A DNA stretch of 64,000 bases from assembly GCF_002204795.1 (NCBI RefSeq), contig NZ_NIXO01000031.1, positions 1-64,000 on the forward strand, given 5' to 3'. The first letter of the stretch is position 1. The number at the start of each line of letters is the position of its first letter. Under the pieces are notes generated by a model. It worked only from the letters and a program-made list of their open reading frames with translations. It was not told the DNA's origin and searched no databases. Shown here piece after piece: positions 27,351 through 36,061 of the stretch. The position numbers and the translations under genes were made by a program. This DNA is from Pseudomonas sp. K2I15 (GTDB lineage Bacteria; Pseudomonadota; Gammaproteobacteria; Pseudomonadales; Pseudomonadaceae).

Positions 27351-28178
27351 CTATCTGAGTCCTACGCCCAATAGCCAGGTACCACTCAAACTTTTGAAGT
27401 TCGTTTCTGCACCGGCGTTGATATTTCTTGCATACCAGTAATTCCAAAGAGCTATATAACCGGCCAGCGTGTTGGACCAATAAAAAGCACTGCCCATCGG
27501 CCACCGGTTGCCATAAGCGGCGCTTAAGGCACGCAGTTCATCGAGGCTGGGCAAGCGCATGCCTTGATTGCGAGCCGAGTTGGAGATGGTGTTGTAATTA
27601 CCGTTCCCCAAGCCATAGCACAGAACGATATTGCTGACAGAAACGGGATAGCTGCGCGTTTGCGCCGGAGAGGAGGAGTCACGCACGGTGATCGTCGCCG
27701 ATCCGTTGCCCCGCACAGTGACATATCCCGTGGCGTCCACAACTGCCACGCCCGTGTTGCTTGAAGAATAGGTGTAAGGCGGTGTACCACCCGACGCCGC
27801 GCGCCGAATCGAGTTGCCAGCACTAAAGGCAGGCAAGACCTCCGGATTTCCTGGAATCAGATAAGTACGCGCACCGAGGAAAACTGTGCTCGAGTCAAAC
27901 ACCAGCGGACTGACCAGGCTGATGGTGTATTCGGTAGTAGGAAACACCAACGCATCAAACTCATCCTCACTGCCATTAAACGTCACACTCAAGTGCACCG
28001 TAATGCGCGCATTGTTGGGCAAGCTCAGCAACCAGTCGCGGCTGACCTGGATGTTCGCCAAACCGTTGGCTGCCTGCTGCGCGGTGAGCGGTTCGTTCGT
28101 GCGCAACACCAGCGGTGCAATACCGGCGATGTTGGTGGTGAGCCTCAGCCAAAACCGCTGCCCTGGCAGACTCAGGCG
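27351..28178 (-). pseudogene. C-terminal part of an Ig-like repeat protein, cut off by an in-frame TGA
   Basis: This stretch continues the reading frame of the 1,009-residue gene directly after its TGA (28179-28181). It encodes RLSLPGQRFWLRLTTNIAG, then an Ig-like unit, a BIG2-like domain (GGTPPYTYSSSNTGVAVVDATGYVTV...NGSATITVRDSS) and a C-terminal module (MRLPSLDELRALSAAYGNRWPMGSAFYWSN) of the kind found at the end of bacterial Ig-like surface proteins. A 252-residue ORF could start at 28109 (TTG), but there is no ribosome site and it begins in mid-domain. It is best read as the severed end of one 1,285-codon gene. Confidence 0.75.
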
Positions 28179-31100
28179 TCATTTTGGGCAGGTAGCGATA
28201 GCATTGCCGGTCAGGTCGGGAGGATTGAGGCTGCCGCCATTGGCCACGTTATTGATCAATACCCGCGGCAGATTGGCTGGCAGGATGGTGCCCACCTTCA
28301 CCGTCTGCTCCTCGGAAATGCGGGTGCTGCCGTCCCTGCCCAGCACCACCGAATACTGCAGGTGAATCGTGCTATTGACACTGGCGGCAAGGACGTCGTT
28401 GTTGATATTGAACGTCACCGTGCCACCGGCGAGCCCGTCCTGGGTCGAGATCGGCGCGATGGTCCCGTCCGCGTGAATCCAGTGCAAGGTGATCTTGTCG
28501 GTGCCGCCCTGGTTCATGTTCGGGTAACTCACCAGCACCTGGCATTTGTTCTCGACCACCAAGGGGTCGATGGAAACCACCTGCTCATCGGCAGGAACGG
28601 AATCCTTGATTTGCGGGAAGGGGAACGTAGCGCCCACCAGCTCGATCATGTGGTGCCTGACCTCGAACAACACGCCATCGTTGAGGTAGTCGCCACTGTG
28701 GTTGAATGTGACCCAGAAGCTAATCGTCAACGTCGACCACTCCTCCAGGTTACGCAACGCCAGCACCGGCGTTTCGCTGACGATACCGTTCAACACCTCA
28801 CTGGCGCTCACCGGCCGCGCCCGGTAGACATCGTTGTCATAAGTCACGCCCGTATTGCGGGTGCCTAAATAATTTAGCGTCATACGCTGCCCAACCTCGG
28901 CATACGGCCACGCTGCTACACGGGTTTCGTCGAAGTCCTGAAGCAGGGGCACCTCCAGCACCGCCGCATCGCCAATACTGTCGATCAACGGGCCCGGCAG
29001 ATGATGCAAGGTCTGCAGATGCAGTATCAGCACGGGCGAATCGGTGGGGAAGCCGTTACGAATGACAACGAAGGACACCGCAATATCCCGCCCACGGGGG
29101 TGGATGTTGTAGCCGATCACATTGGTAGGGATCGTGAAGTCGATGTAGTCCCCGCTCTGGTTATCCTTGACCTCGTAGTAGGAGCCTGCGCCGGGCAGCC
29201 CCTCCCATTTGACCTCGACTTGGTCGCGGGCCTTGATCTGGTCATAGCGCACCCGCACCGTCGCGCCGCCTGGCCAGACCAGCGCCGGATCAAGCTCATC
29301 GGGTTCGGTGGTGGCCAGCAGCACCTCGGGCAGGAACAGCTCGCCCAAGGCGGTCCCGACGGTCACCACCAGTTCTTCGGAATACTGATAAACGCCGAAA
29401 CGATCAATCAGGTAACTGACCGTGATGGTGCCGTCGAGATTGTCGAGGAACAGCTGACTCAGAACATCTACATACAGCGGGTTGGCATCCAGGAACAACC
29501 TATATTCTTCCTGCACAACACCACTGAGCGAGCCGGTGTAGCGGATGATAACGATATTGCCTTGTCTGAAATTCGCCCGCAACTCAAGGGTACCGACACT
29601 GCCGAGGGTTGAGGGGTCGACGTTGCCATCAACCGCTTCCCAGATAACCGGCGCTGGCAGGTCCCTGGGCGGACGGCCGACCTGTACCCACCGGCGCTCC
29701 GACTCACGGACACCAATCACTCCGGGACTGATCTGCCCGGTGACGATGTAGTGCACATTAGCGTCTCGCAAACCTTCCAGGCGCATGTAGTCGCCGGTCG
29801 GGAAATCACGGGTGCGTGGCGGGTTGCCGGCAAGCCGCGAGGAGGAAACCCGCTCCGAGGTGTTGTCTACGTGGAAGCCCTGGAGCACAACCTCCAGGTT
29901 ATCCCCCGAGGTACCTGGCGGCTGGTAGTCGGGCATTTCCACGGTAATGCGTGGCAGGTCCGGCTCGATGAAGGGACCGTGGGCTTCCCTGACACTCGGC
30001 CTGGGCAGGTCGTAACGAATACCGACAACGGCGACCGTGGCCCTTCTGGACGGCGCGTCATCGAGCCCTGCCCTTTGTCTCACGTAAAAGACCGTCATCT
30101 GGCTCAACAGAAGAGACCTGACCAGCTCGTTGCGGATGTCAAATTCGAGAAATTCAGGAACTCGGGTTACGGTCAGCGACAGCGACTCACTGACGAACAC
30201 ACCATCAGGCGTCGTGCCCTCAACCGTCAGCAAAACGGTATCACCCACCAGAAAGGGACCGCCGCGCAGAATCGCCACCTCGGCATGTGCCGGTTCGCTG
30301 CCCAAGCCATCAGCATCCAGTACCATCAAGCTCTGGTCTGCCTCAATGATGTAAGGCTCATCAAGCAGCGTCACGCTCAGGTTCACCTCTACCGATACTG
30401 GCTTGGACCAGGGCTGTTTTGGACCCGAGTTATTGCCTACCTCGTCATAGAGAAAGAACTCCACAGGATAGTGGCCGCTGCCCGCCGTCTGGATAAACGC
30501 CTCGTCAATCTCGAACGTCAGGTCCAGGCCCATCTGCTCGGGGGTAATCAGCGGGATGTCAAAACGCTCAGGGCCCCAATAGAAAATCACCAAGTCGTTC
30601 ACACGCATGTGTTCCCAGGCCTTGATGGTTGCCGTAACGCTTTGTCCGGCGCCGATAATCGTGTCCGAAAGGGTCAGTTGCAGCTCGGAGTGCCATTTTT
30701 CGGCGGGGCGGTTGTCCTCTCCGCCAGGGTGAGTTTCTTTGACCAGTACAATTTGGGGGGGCGAAGTGCTGGGAGTCCCTGGGCCGACCCTTACGACCTC
30801 ACCGTATACATCTGAAATAAAGGCAAAACCTATGGCGGGGTCCACGTGCAAACTGGCGTAGGGGAAATCGAAGAAAAATCGCTGCTCTGTCTCCTCACCA
30901 AGCTGGATGACCTTCTTGGGTGGCGTTACGCCTTCCATCGATACCCCATACTCGTCTCCCACCCGCAGGCCGGTCCAACGCTCAAAACCAAAGGTGATAT
31001 ATTTTTCAGCGGAAAGTCCCCTGACAGGGAAATGGTGAACACCCAATCCGTATGCCGCGCCTTCTACCGGTGTGGCCTGTCGCGGACTGGTGTAGGGCGG

Positions 31101-31208
31101 ATCCAAATCCTCAATGATCATCACACCTGGGCGCGTAGGTGAAGGCTTCGGTGTGGCGGGTTGCTTTGTGATTGGAGTGGGTCTTGACGCGGCAGGCTTG
31201 GTCGACAT
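28179..31208 (-). CDS. Large Ig-like repeat protein, N-terminal 1,009 residues (gene truncated by in-frame TGA)
   Basis: Encodes 1,009 residues from the ATG at 31208 (GGAG ribosome site). The N-terminus is Pro/Thr/Lys-rich (KPAASRPTPITKQPATPKPS) and there is no signal peptide. The rest is a chain of beta-rich units of roughly 100 residues with weak repeats (for example LPAPVIWEAVDGNVDPSTLG; ITLHWIHADGTIAPISTQDG; QVSYLIDRFG-like edges), suggesting Ig-like domains and a surface or adhesin role. The frame continues in phase past the TGA at 28179 for 275 more codons ending in a BIG2-like domain. The trp-like context (CPK-stop-RLSLPGQRFWL) suggests a TGG to TGA change. Function unknown. Confidence 0.75.
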   Translation of the reverse strand: MSTKPAASRPTPITKQPATPKPSPTRPGVMIIEDLDPPYTSPRQATPVEGAAYGLGVHHFPVRGLSAEKYITFGFERWTGLRVGDEYGVSMEGVTPPKKVIQLGEETEQRFFFDFPYASLHVDPAIGFAFISDVYGEVVRVGPGTPSTSPPQIVLVKETHPGGEDNRPAEKWHSELQLTLSDTIIGAGQSVTATIKAWEHMRVNDLVIFYWGPERFDIPLITPEQMGLDLTFEIDEAFIQTAGSGHYPVEFFLYDEVGNNSGPKQPWSKPVSVEVNLSVTLLDEPYIIEADQSLMVLDADGLGSEPAHAEVAILRGGPFLVGDTVLLTVEGTTPDGVFVSESLSLTVTRVPEFLEFDIRNELVRSLLLSQMTVFYVRQRAGLDDAPSRRATVAVVGIRYDLPRPSVREAHGPFIEPDLPRITVEMPDYQPPGTSGDNLEVVLQGFHVDNTSERVSSSRLAGNPPRTRDFPTGDYMRLEGLRDANVHYIVTGQISPGVIGVRESERRWVQVGRPPRDLPAPVIWEAVDGNVDPSTLGSVGTLELRANFRQGNIVIIRYTGSLSGVVQEEYRLFLDANPLYVDVLSQLFLDNLDGTITVSYLIDRFGVYQYSEELVVTVGTALGELFLPEVLLATTEPDELDPALVWPGGATVRVRYDQIKARDQVEVKWEGLPGAGSYYEVKDNQSGDYIDFTIPTNVIGYNIHPRGRDIAVSFVVIRNGFPTDSPVLILHLQTLHHLPGPLIDSIGDAAVLEVPLLQDFDETRVAAWPYAEVGQRMTLNYLGTRNTGVTYDNDVYRARPVSASEVLNGIVSETPVLALRNLEEWSTLTISFWVTFNHSGDYLNDGVLFEVRHHMIELVGATFPFPQIKDSVPADEQVVSIDPLVVENKCQVLVSYPNMNQGGTDKITLHWIHADGTIAPISTQDGLAGGTVTFNINNDVLAASVNSTIHLQYSVVLGRDGSTRISEEQTVKVGTILPANLPRVLINNVANGGSLNPPDLTGNAIATCPK

Positions 31209-31457
31209 GGTTGTTCTCCAGATTAAACAGCGTGCAGACAGAACACGCGACTGAAGAAATCAAACACCCGGCCCTTTCGAGCGTCTACCTGTCAGAATTG
31301 ACAGTAGCGACGAATGGCAGCACTCGATGGCCCATTCCGGGGAAAACGCAGCCAACACAAACCCTGCATATTCACACTTTTCCTTACATATTTTTCACGA
31401 TTTGTTCACATCCCGAACCGTAGTGTGAAGCCTCATCCGTTACAAATGCTGCACATC

Positions 31458-31486
31458 AAGCCCGCCGCCCCAGCGGGCTTTTTTTT
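31458..31486 (+). terminator. Strong intrinsic terminator with no gene upstream on its strand
   Basis: AAGCCCGC, 7-base loop, GCGGGCTT then a run of eight T. It points in the plus direction, but no plus-strand gene lies before it back to the hydrolase remnant at 27286. The interval 31209-31568 otherwise contains the promoter of the Ig-like gene; an unannotated small RNA ending here is one explanation. Confidence 0.7.
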
Positions 31487-31538
31487 GCCCGGGATTTGCG
31501 TGTTCACAAGGAAGGATGAGTACGTGAGATTGAAGCAA

Positions 31539-31559
31539 GCCGGCTCATTGCGAGCCGGC
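31539..31559 (-). terminator. Candidate terminator of the tetR gene
   Basis: GCCGGCTC-ATTGC-GAGCCGGC is an 8-bp perfect stem 10 bases past the tetR stop codon. On the minus strand it is followed by TTGCTTC, a weak T tract. Confidence 0.55.
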
Positions 31560-31568
31560 CTAGATGTC

Positions 31569-32321
31569 TCAGCGAGTGGTCTTGCCGGCAGGTGCGGCCG
31601 CTTGCTCACGAATTGCGCGCTGGGTGTCAAGCACCCGCGCCAAGGCCGTTTCGGCCTCAGGACTTTGCTGTGGCACACGAATCGCCGCCGACACCAGGGT
31701 GATCAACTTGGCCATCACCTCGGCATCGGTGGCCGGGCGGCCCAGGCTCATGGAGTTCATCAGCAAGCGCAACTCGGTGCCGGCCATCACGCCGGAAATC
31801 GCCTTGAGGGCAAACTGCAAACGCACACCCAGTTCATTACGCGGCAGGTCCGGCAATGCCAGGGCGAACGCTTCAAAGAAGCGCTGGAACACCGGCTGGT
31901 AATGCACCTTGAGGTATTCCTGGATAAACGGCGAAGTGTCGCTGTAGACCCGGCCCAGGAAACGGATGAACGAACGCCCTTCCCCGCTCGCCGGATCGCT
32001 GCGCTCAAGCCCCATGGCCGGCGCAAACAGCACGCCGAGCAGGGTGTCGCAGTCCAGCGGGCCGTCGGATTCGGCTTCGCACCTGGCCAGCAACTCCAGG
32101 CGCTGCTCGTTGAGCGGCTCCAGGCGCTGCATCAGCAAGGTTTTCATCAGGGAGTCTTTATCCCCGAAGTGGTAATTCACCGCAGCGAGATTGACCTGAG
32201 CCCTCTCGGTTATCTGCCGCAACAAAACGGCGTCATAGCCGTATTTGATGAAAAGAGCCTCTGTCGCATCCAGCAATCGGGTCTTGGTAACGTTTGGAGC
32301 GCTGAGTTTCTTCGCGACCAT
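31569..32321 (-). CDS. TetR-family regulator
   Basis: 250 residues. The ATG at 32321 gives MVAKKLSAPNVTKTRLLDATEALFIKYGYDAVLLRQITERAQVNLAAVNYHFGDKDSLMKTLL, a classical TetR helix-turn-helix. The C-terminal domain (FIRFLGRVYSDTSPFIQEYL...ALKAISGVMAGTELRLLM) is typical of the group that also includes regulators of efflux and fatty-acid genes. It is divergent from a four-gene export operon across a 362-base AT-rich region and likely represses it. A longer upstream frame would run through the promoter and is rejected. Confidence 0.9.
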   Translation of the reverse strand: MVAKKLSAPNVTKTRLLDATEALFIKYGYDAVLLRQITERAQVNLAAVNYHFGDKDSLMKTLLMQRLEPLNEQRLELLARCEAESDGPLDCDTLLGVLFAPAMGLERSDPASGEGRSFIRFLGRVYSDTSPFIQEYLKVHYQPVFQRFFEAFALALPDLPRNELGVRLQFALKAISGVMAGTELRLLMNSMSLGRPATDAEVMAKLITLVSAAIRVPQQSPEAETALARVLDTQRAIREQAAAPAGKTTR

Positions 32322-32344
32322 AAGGGTTGGGGTTCCACTGCGGA

Positions 32345-32577
32345 AATATTGTTTTAAAAAATAATTTGATTTTTTATACCGGGGCCGCTGCCCGAAAGCA
32401 AGTAGTGACACTGCGCCATACAAACCGGAGCCAGCACTGACGGGCACATTGAGGGTAGTCGAAGGTGTTTTTGGCTGCCCGAAATGCCCCCTTGAAGAAT
32501 CGTTTCAAAGGGTAAAACCGCTCTATATCCATGGCTGGCGGAACGGCTGGATCGCGGTTAGTATTCAAACAATATTT
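32345..32577. promoter_or_regulatory. Divergent promoter region with two inverted AATATTGTTT elements
   Basis: AATATTGTTT at 32345-32354, next to the tetR start, recurs in inverse orientation as AAACAATATT at 32568-32577, about 105 bases before the ABC operon. Each lies in an AT-rich patch within this otherwise GC-rich window. They could be two TetR operator half-regions or two promoters. The rest of the 362-base gap shows no ORF. Confidence 0.4.
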
Positions 32578-32683
32578 TAAAAACAAGAAATAAAACCAGT
32601 CCGTGACGCTTACCAGGCAGCCCTGAACTTGTTACAAGGATTTTCAAGGGAAGCATGGCGCTGTCGAGGCTGCAGGCGTAGTC

Positions 32684-33391
32684 ATGATGACAGAGACCCC
32701 CGCGCACCCAGGCTTTATCTCCCTGCAAGGCATCGGCAAAAGCTATCAGCTGGCCGGTCAACACCTGTCTATTCTCAATGACGTATGCCTGGCCATCGAA
32801 ACCGGTGACAGCTGCGGCATCCTCGGCGCCTCCGGCTCCGGCAAAAGTACCCTGCTCAATATTCTCGGCCTGCTCGACCTGCCCGACTGCGGCCAATACC
32901 GCTTTGCCGGCCATGACATCTTCAGCGCCAGCCCCGATCAACTGGCGGCGATCCGCAATCAGCAGATCGGTTTCGTCTTTCAGAGCTTCAACCTGCTGCC
33001 GCGCCTCAGCGCCCTGGACAACGTCGCCCTGCCCCTGAGCTATCGCGGCGTGTCACGGCATGACTCGGTGGAACAGGCCCTGCGCATGCTCGATCAGGTA
33101 GGCCTGGCCGACCGCGCCCACCATCGCCCGGCCGACCTTTCCGGTGGCCAGCGCCAACGGGTCGCCATCGCGCGGGCATTGGTCGGCAACCCCTCGGTGA
33201 TCCTCGCCGACGAACCCACCGGCAACCTCGACAGCACTACCGCCCAGGAGATCATGGACCTGCTGCTGGCGCTCAATCGCGAGCAGCAGGTGACGCTGAT
33301 TATCGTCACCCATGACCCGCACATTGCCGAGCGCCTGAATCGCAAGATCCTGGTGCGCAATGGCGTTGTGCAAGAGGCCGGGCGCCTATGA
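32684..33391 (+). CDS. MacB/LolD-type ABC ATPase
   Basis: 235-residue ATP-binding subunit. Walker A GASGSGKST, Q-loop VFQSFNLLPRLSALDNVALPL, signature LSGGQRQRVAIARAL, Walker B VILADEPTGNLD and H-loop IVTHD match the MacB/LolD branch. The start is ATGATG at 32684/32687 with only a weak purine site. It overlaps the permease gene by 4 bases. With the three downstream genes it forms an export system spanning both membranes; unlike MacB, ATPase and permease are separate proteins. Confidence 0.93.
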   Translation: MMTETPAHPGFISLQGIGKSYQLAGQHLSILNDVCLAIETGDSCGILGASGSGKSTLLNILGLLDLPDCGQYRFAGHDIFSASPDQLAAIRNQQIGFVFQSFNLLPRLSALDNVALPLSYRGVSRHDSVEQALRMLDQVGLADRAHHRPADLSGGQRQRVAIARALVGNPSVILADEPTGNLDSTTAQEIMDLLLALNREQQVTLIIVTHDPHIAERLNRKILVRNGVVQEAGRL

Positions 33392-34587
33392 GCCTGCGGG
33401 TCGAACAAAGCCTGAGCCAATTGCTGCACGAGGCGTTTGTCAGCCTGCGCACCCTGGGCAAGCGCTCGATCCTGGCCCTGTTGGGTATCGTCATTGGCAG
33501 TTCCTCAGTGGTGGCGCTGATCAATATCGGGCACAACGCCGCCGAAGACGCGGCGATGATTTTCAAGGACATGGGCACCGACACCCTGGTGGCGCAATTT
33601 CCGCCCAAAGGCGCCAGCACCGCGCAGATGCCCGCCAGCCTGGACCTGGAAGCGGTGCGCCGCAGCGTGCCCGGCATCGCCCATATCGGCGCGGTTTCGC
33701 TGTTCAGCGGGCCGGTGGTGTTCCATGGCCGCAGCGCCAACGCAAATTTCGTCGGCAGTACGCCAGACCTGAAGGACGCGATGCGCCTGTCGGTGCGCGA
33801 GGGGCGCTTCCTGTCGAGTTTCGATGCGGGGGAAACCTACGCGGTGGTCGGTGACCAGATCGTCCAGGCGTTGAGCGCGCCCGGCGACCCGCTGCAACTG
33901 GGCGACCGGGTGCGCATCAACGATTACCTGTTCCTGGTGGTCGGCATTCTGCACAGCCAGCCCCGGGCAATGCTGATCCCGGTGCAGGCCAACGAATCGC
34001 TGTTCGTGCCCGCCCCAGGCATGCGCCGGATCTACGCCAGCCCGCAGGTCGGCAACGTGATTATCCGCGCCACCCCAGGCCTGGACATGGAGCGCCTCGC
34101 CCAGGACGTGGCCGTAGCGCTGCGCAGTCAACTCACCGACCACGATGTCGACATCCAGGTGCCCCAGCAAATGATCGATGGCATGACCCGGCAAAGCCGT
34201 ACCTTCGCTTACCTGCTGCTGGCCCTGGGCGCGATTTCCCTGGTGGGCGGCGGCGTCGGGGTGATGAACGTGATGTTGATGAACGTCTCGGAGCGGCGCC
34301 GGGAAATCGGGATTCGCATGGCCCTCGGTGCACGCCAGCGGGACATTCGCAACCTGTTCCTGCTGGAGGCTGTGACCCTGACCGCCGTCGGTGCGCTGTG
34401 CGGCGCGGTGCTGGGCATGACCGCCGCCTATCTATATGCCTGGCTGTCCGGCTGGCAGTTTTCCCTGGCGGTGGCGGCGCTGCCACTCGGGGTGGGCAGC
34501 ACATTGCTGGTCGGGCTGTTTTTCGGGATCTATCCGGCAGTCTCGGCCTCGCGGCTGCAGCCGGTGGAGGCCCTGCGCGATGAATAA
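33388..34587 (+). CDS. MacB-type ABC permease
   Basis: 399 residues: one N-terminal transmembrane helix (SILALLGIVIGSSSVVALINIG), a periplasmic domain of about 220 residues, then the FtsX-type three-helix block (LGAISLVGGGVGVMNVMLMNVSERRREIGIRMALGARQRDIRNLFLLEA). This is the architecture of the permease half of MacB. GTG/ATG-overlapped with the ATPase gene (4 bases) and overlapped by 8 bases by the outer-membrane factor gene. It probably moves periplasmic or lipidic substrates into the adaptor and outer-membrane duct rather than across the inner membrane. Confidence 0.92.
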   Translation: MSLRVEQSLSQLLHEAFVSLRTLGKRSILALLGIVIGSSSVVALINIGHNAAEDAAMIFKDMGTDTLVAQFPPKGASTAQMPASLDLEAVRRSVPGIAHIGAVSLFSGPVVFHGRSANANFVGSTPDLKDAMRLSVREGRFLSSFDAGETYAVVGDQIVQALSAPGDPLQLGDRVRINDYLFLVVGILHSQPRAMLIPVQANESLFVPAPGMRRIYASPQVGNVIIRATPGLDMERLAQDVAVALRSQLTDHDVDIQVPQQMIDGMTRQSRTFAYLLLALGAISLVGGGVGVMNVMLMNVSERRREIGIRMALGARQRDIRNLFLLEAVTLTAVGALCGAVLGMTAAYLYAWLSGWQFSLAVAALPLGVGSTLLVGLFFGIYPAVSASRLQPVEALRDE

Positions 34588-36061
34588 ACAGCTGCTGTTG
34601 CTGATCGCCCTGGTCAGCCTGCAAAGCGTGGCCGCCGATGTGGTGATCCGCCCCTCGGCGCCCAGCACCACCCGCAGTGGCTATGAACGCAGCGTGTCGC
34701 TGAATGCCCAGTCCACTACGCTGACCCTGGGCGACGCGGTGTACCTGGGCCTGCGCAACAACCCAGCGATTCGCAGCGCGTACCTGCAACGGGTGGCGCA
34801 GAAATTCGACCTGCGGGTGGCCGAAGACACCTTCAACCCCAAGCTGACCCTGAACAGCTACTACCGCGCCACCAAAGGCACCGACGACAGCGCCCGCAAC
34901 GCCAACCTGGCCCCCAATGCCACCTTGCTCGGTGAGTACGGCACGCGGCTGAGCATGAACTGGACCCAGCAACTGAACAACGCCGATCGCGCCGGGCGCT
35001 ACCGCAGCGACGGCCTCGACCTGTCGGTGATCCAGCCCCTGATGCGCGGCGCCGGGTGGGACGCCACCACCGCGCCGCTGCGCCTGTCACGCCTGTCGGA
35101 GCAAGCCAACCGCCTGAACCTCAAGGCCAACGTGGCGCAGACCATCAGCAACATCATCGCCACCTACCGCGAATTACTGCGAGCCCAGGAACAGTTGAGC
35201 ATCGTCCAGGATGCCCTCAAGCGCTCCGGCACACTGCTGGAGGTGAACAAGGCGCTGATCAGTGCCGGGCGCATGGCCGAGTTCGAGATTGTGCAGACCG
35301 AAGCCGATATCGCCACCCAGCAACTGGGGGTGGAAGAAGCCCAGAACCAACTGGACACCAGCCGCCTGGCCCTGCTGCGCCTGCTGGCCCTCGACCTGTC
35401 GACGCCGATCCGCGCCACCGAGGCCCTTGAAGCCAAGCGCATGGACATCGACAAACGCCAGGCCTTCGTCCTGGCGCAGAACCAGCAACCGGAATACCTC
35501 GCCACCCTGCTCGGTAGCCAGCAGGCCGACCTCAACCTGGTGATCGCCAAGGACTCCGGACGCTGGCAAGTGGACCTGGTGGCCGGCGCCAACCAGATAC
35601 GGGCCGCCACCAATAACGATGACGGCTATGCCAATAACCGGCGCTGGGACAGCTACGCCGGCGTGCAAGTGCAGATCCCCATCGGCGACATCAGCACCCG
35701 CCAGGCCGAGGTGCACGCGCGGGTCGACGTGGAGAACCAGGAGATCATCATCGCCGACGCCCGCCAGCAACTGGAGCGCGACGTCAACGACGTGGTGCGC
35801 GACCTTGGCACCCGTTGGCGCCAGTATGAAATTTCCCAGCGGGCGGTCGAACTGTCCAAGCGCAAAATTGAAATCGAACGGGAAAAACTCAGCGCCGGGC
35901 GCTCCACCAACTTCCAGGTCCTGAGTTTCGAAACCGACCTGCGCAACGCCGAGAACTCACGGCTCAATGCGCTGATTGCCTATTTGAACGCCCAGACTCA
36001 GTTCGACTTGACCCTGGGCATGACGCTGGAAAGTTGGGAAATCGCCCTCAATGACTACTAA
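34580..36061 (+). CDS. TolC-family outer-membrane efflux protein
   Basis: 493 residues. MNKQLLLLIALVSLQSVAADVV is a cleavable signal peptide without lipobox, unlike the two lipoprotein OMFs elsewhere in the window. The helical TolC core is visible (LGDAVYLGLRNNPAIRSAYLQ; AEFEIVQTEADIATQQLGVEEAQNQLDTSRLALLRLL; AGRSTNFQVLSFETDLRNAENSRLNALIAYLNAQTQFDLTLG). The ATG at 34580 lies inside the permease gene's last codons; translation is likely coupled. It should supply the outer-membrane channel for the split MacB-type pump. Confidence 0.9.
   Translation: MNKQLLLLIALVSLQSVAADVVIRPSAPSTTRSGYERSVSLNAQSTTLTLGDAVYLGLRNNPAIRSAYLQRVAQKFDLRVAEDTFNPKLTLNSYYRATKGTDDSARNANLAPNATLLGEYGTRLSMNWTQQLNNADRAGRYRSDGLDLSVIQPLMRGAGWDATTAPLRLSRLSEQANRLNLKANVAQTISNIIATYRELLRAQEQLSIVQDALKRSGTLLEVNKALISAGRMAEFEIVQTEADIATQQLGVEEAQNQLDTSRLALLRLLALDLSTPIRATEALEAKRMDIDKRQAFVLAQNQQPEYLATLLGSQQADLNLVIAKDSGRWQVDLVAGANQIRAATNNDDGYANNRRWDSYAGVQVQIPIGDISTRQAEVHARVDVENQEIIIADARQQLERDVNDVVRDLGTRWRQYEISQRAVELSKRKIEIEREKLSAGRSTNFQVLSFETDLRNAENSRLNALIAYLNAQTQFDLTLGMTLESWEIALNDY

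Noticed and set aside
28179-28181. Selenocysteine codon for the in-frame TGA
   Set aside because: The surrounding residues are not an enzyme active site and no SECIS-like stem is evident just downstream; Trp to stop is simpler.
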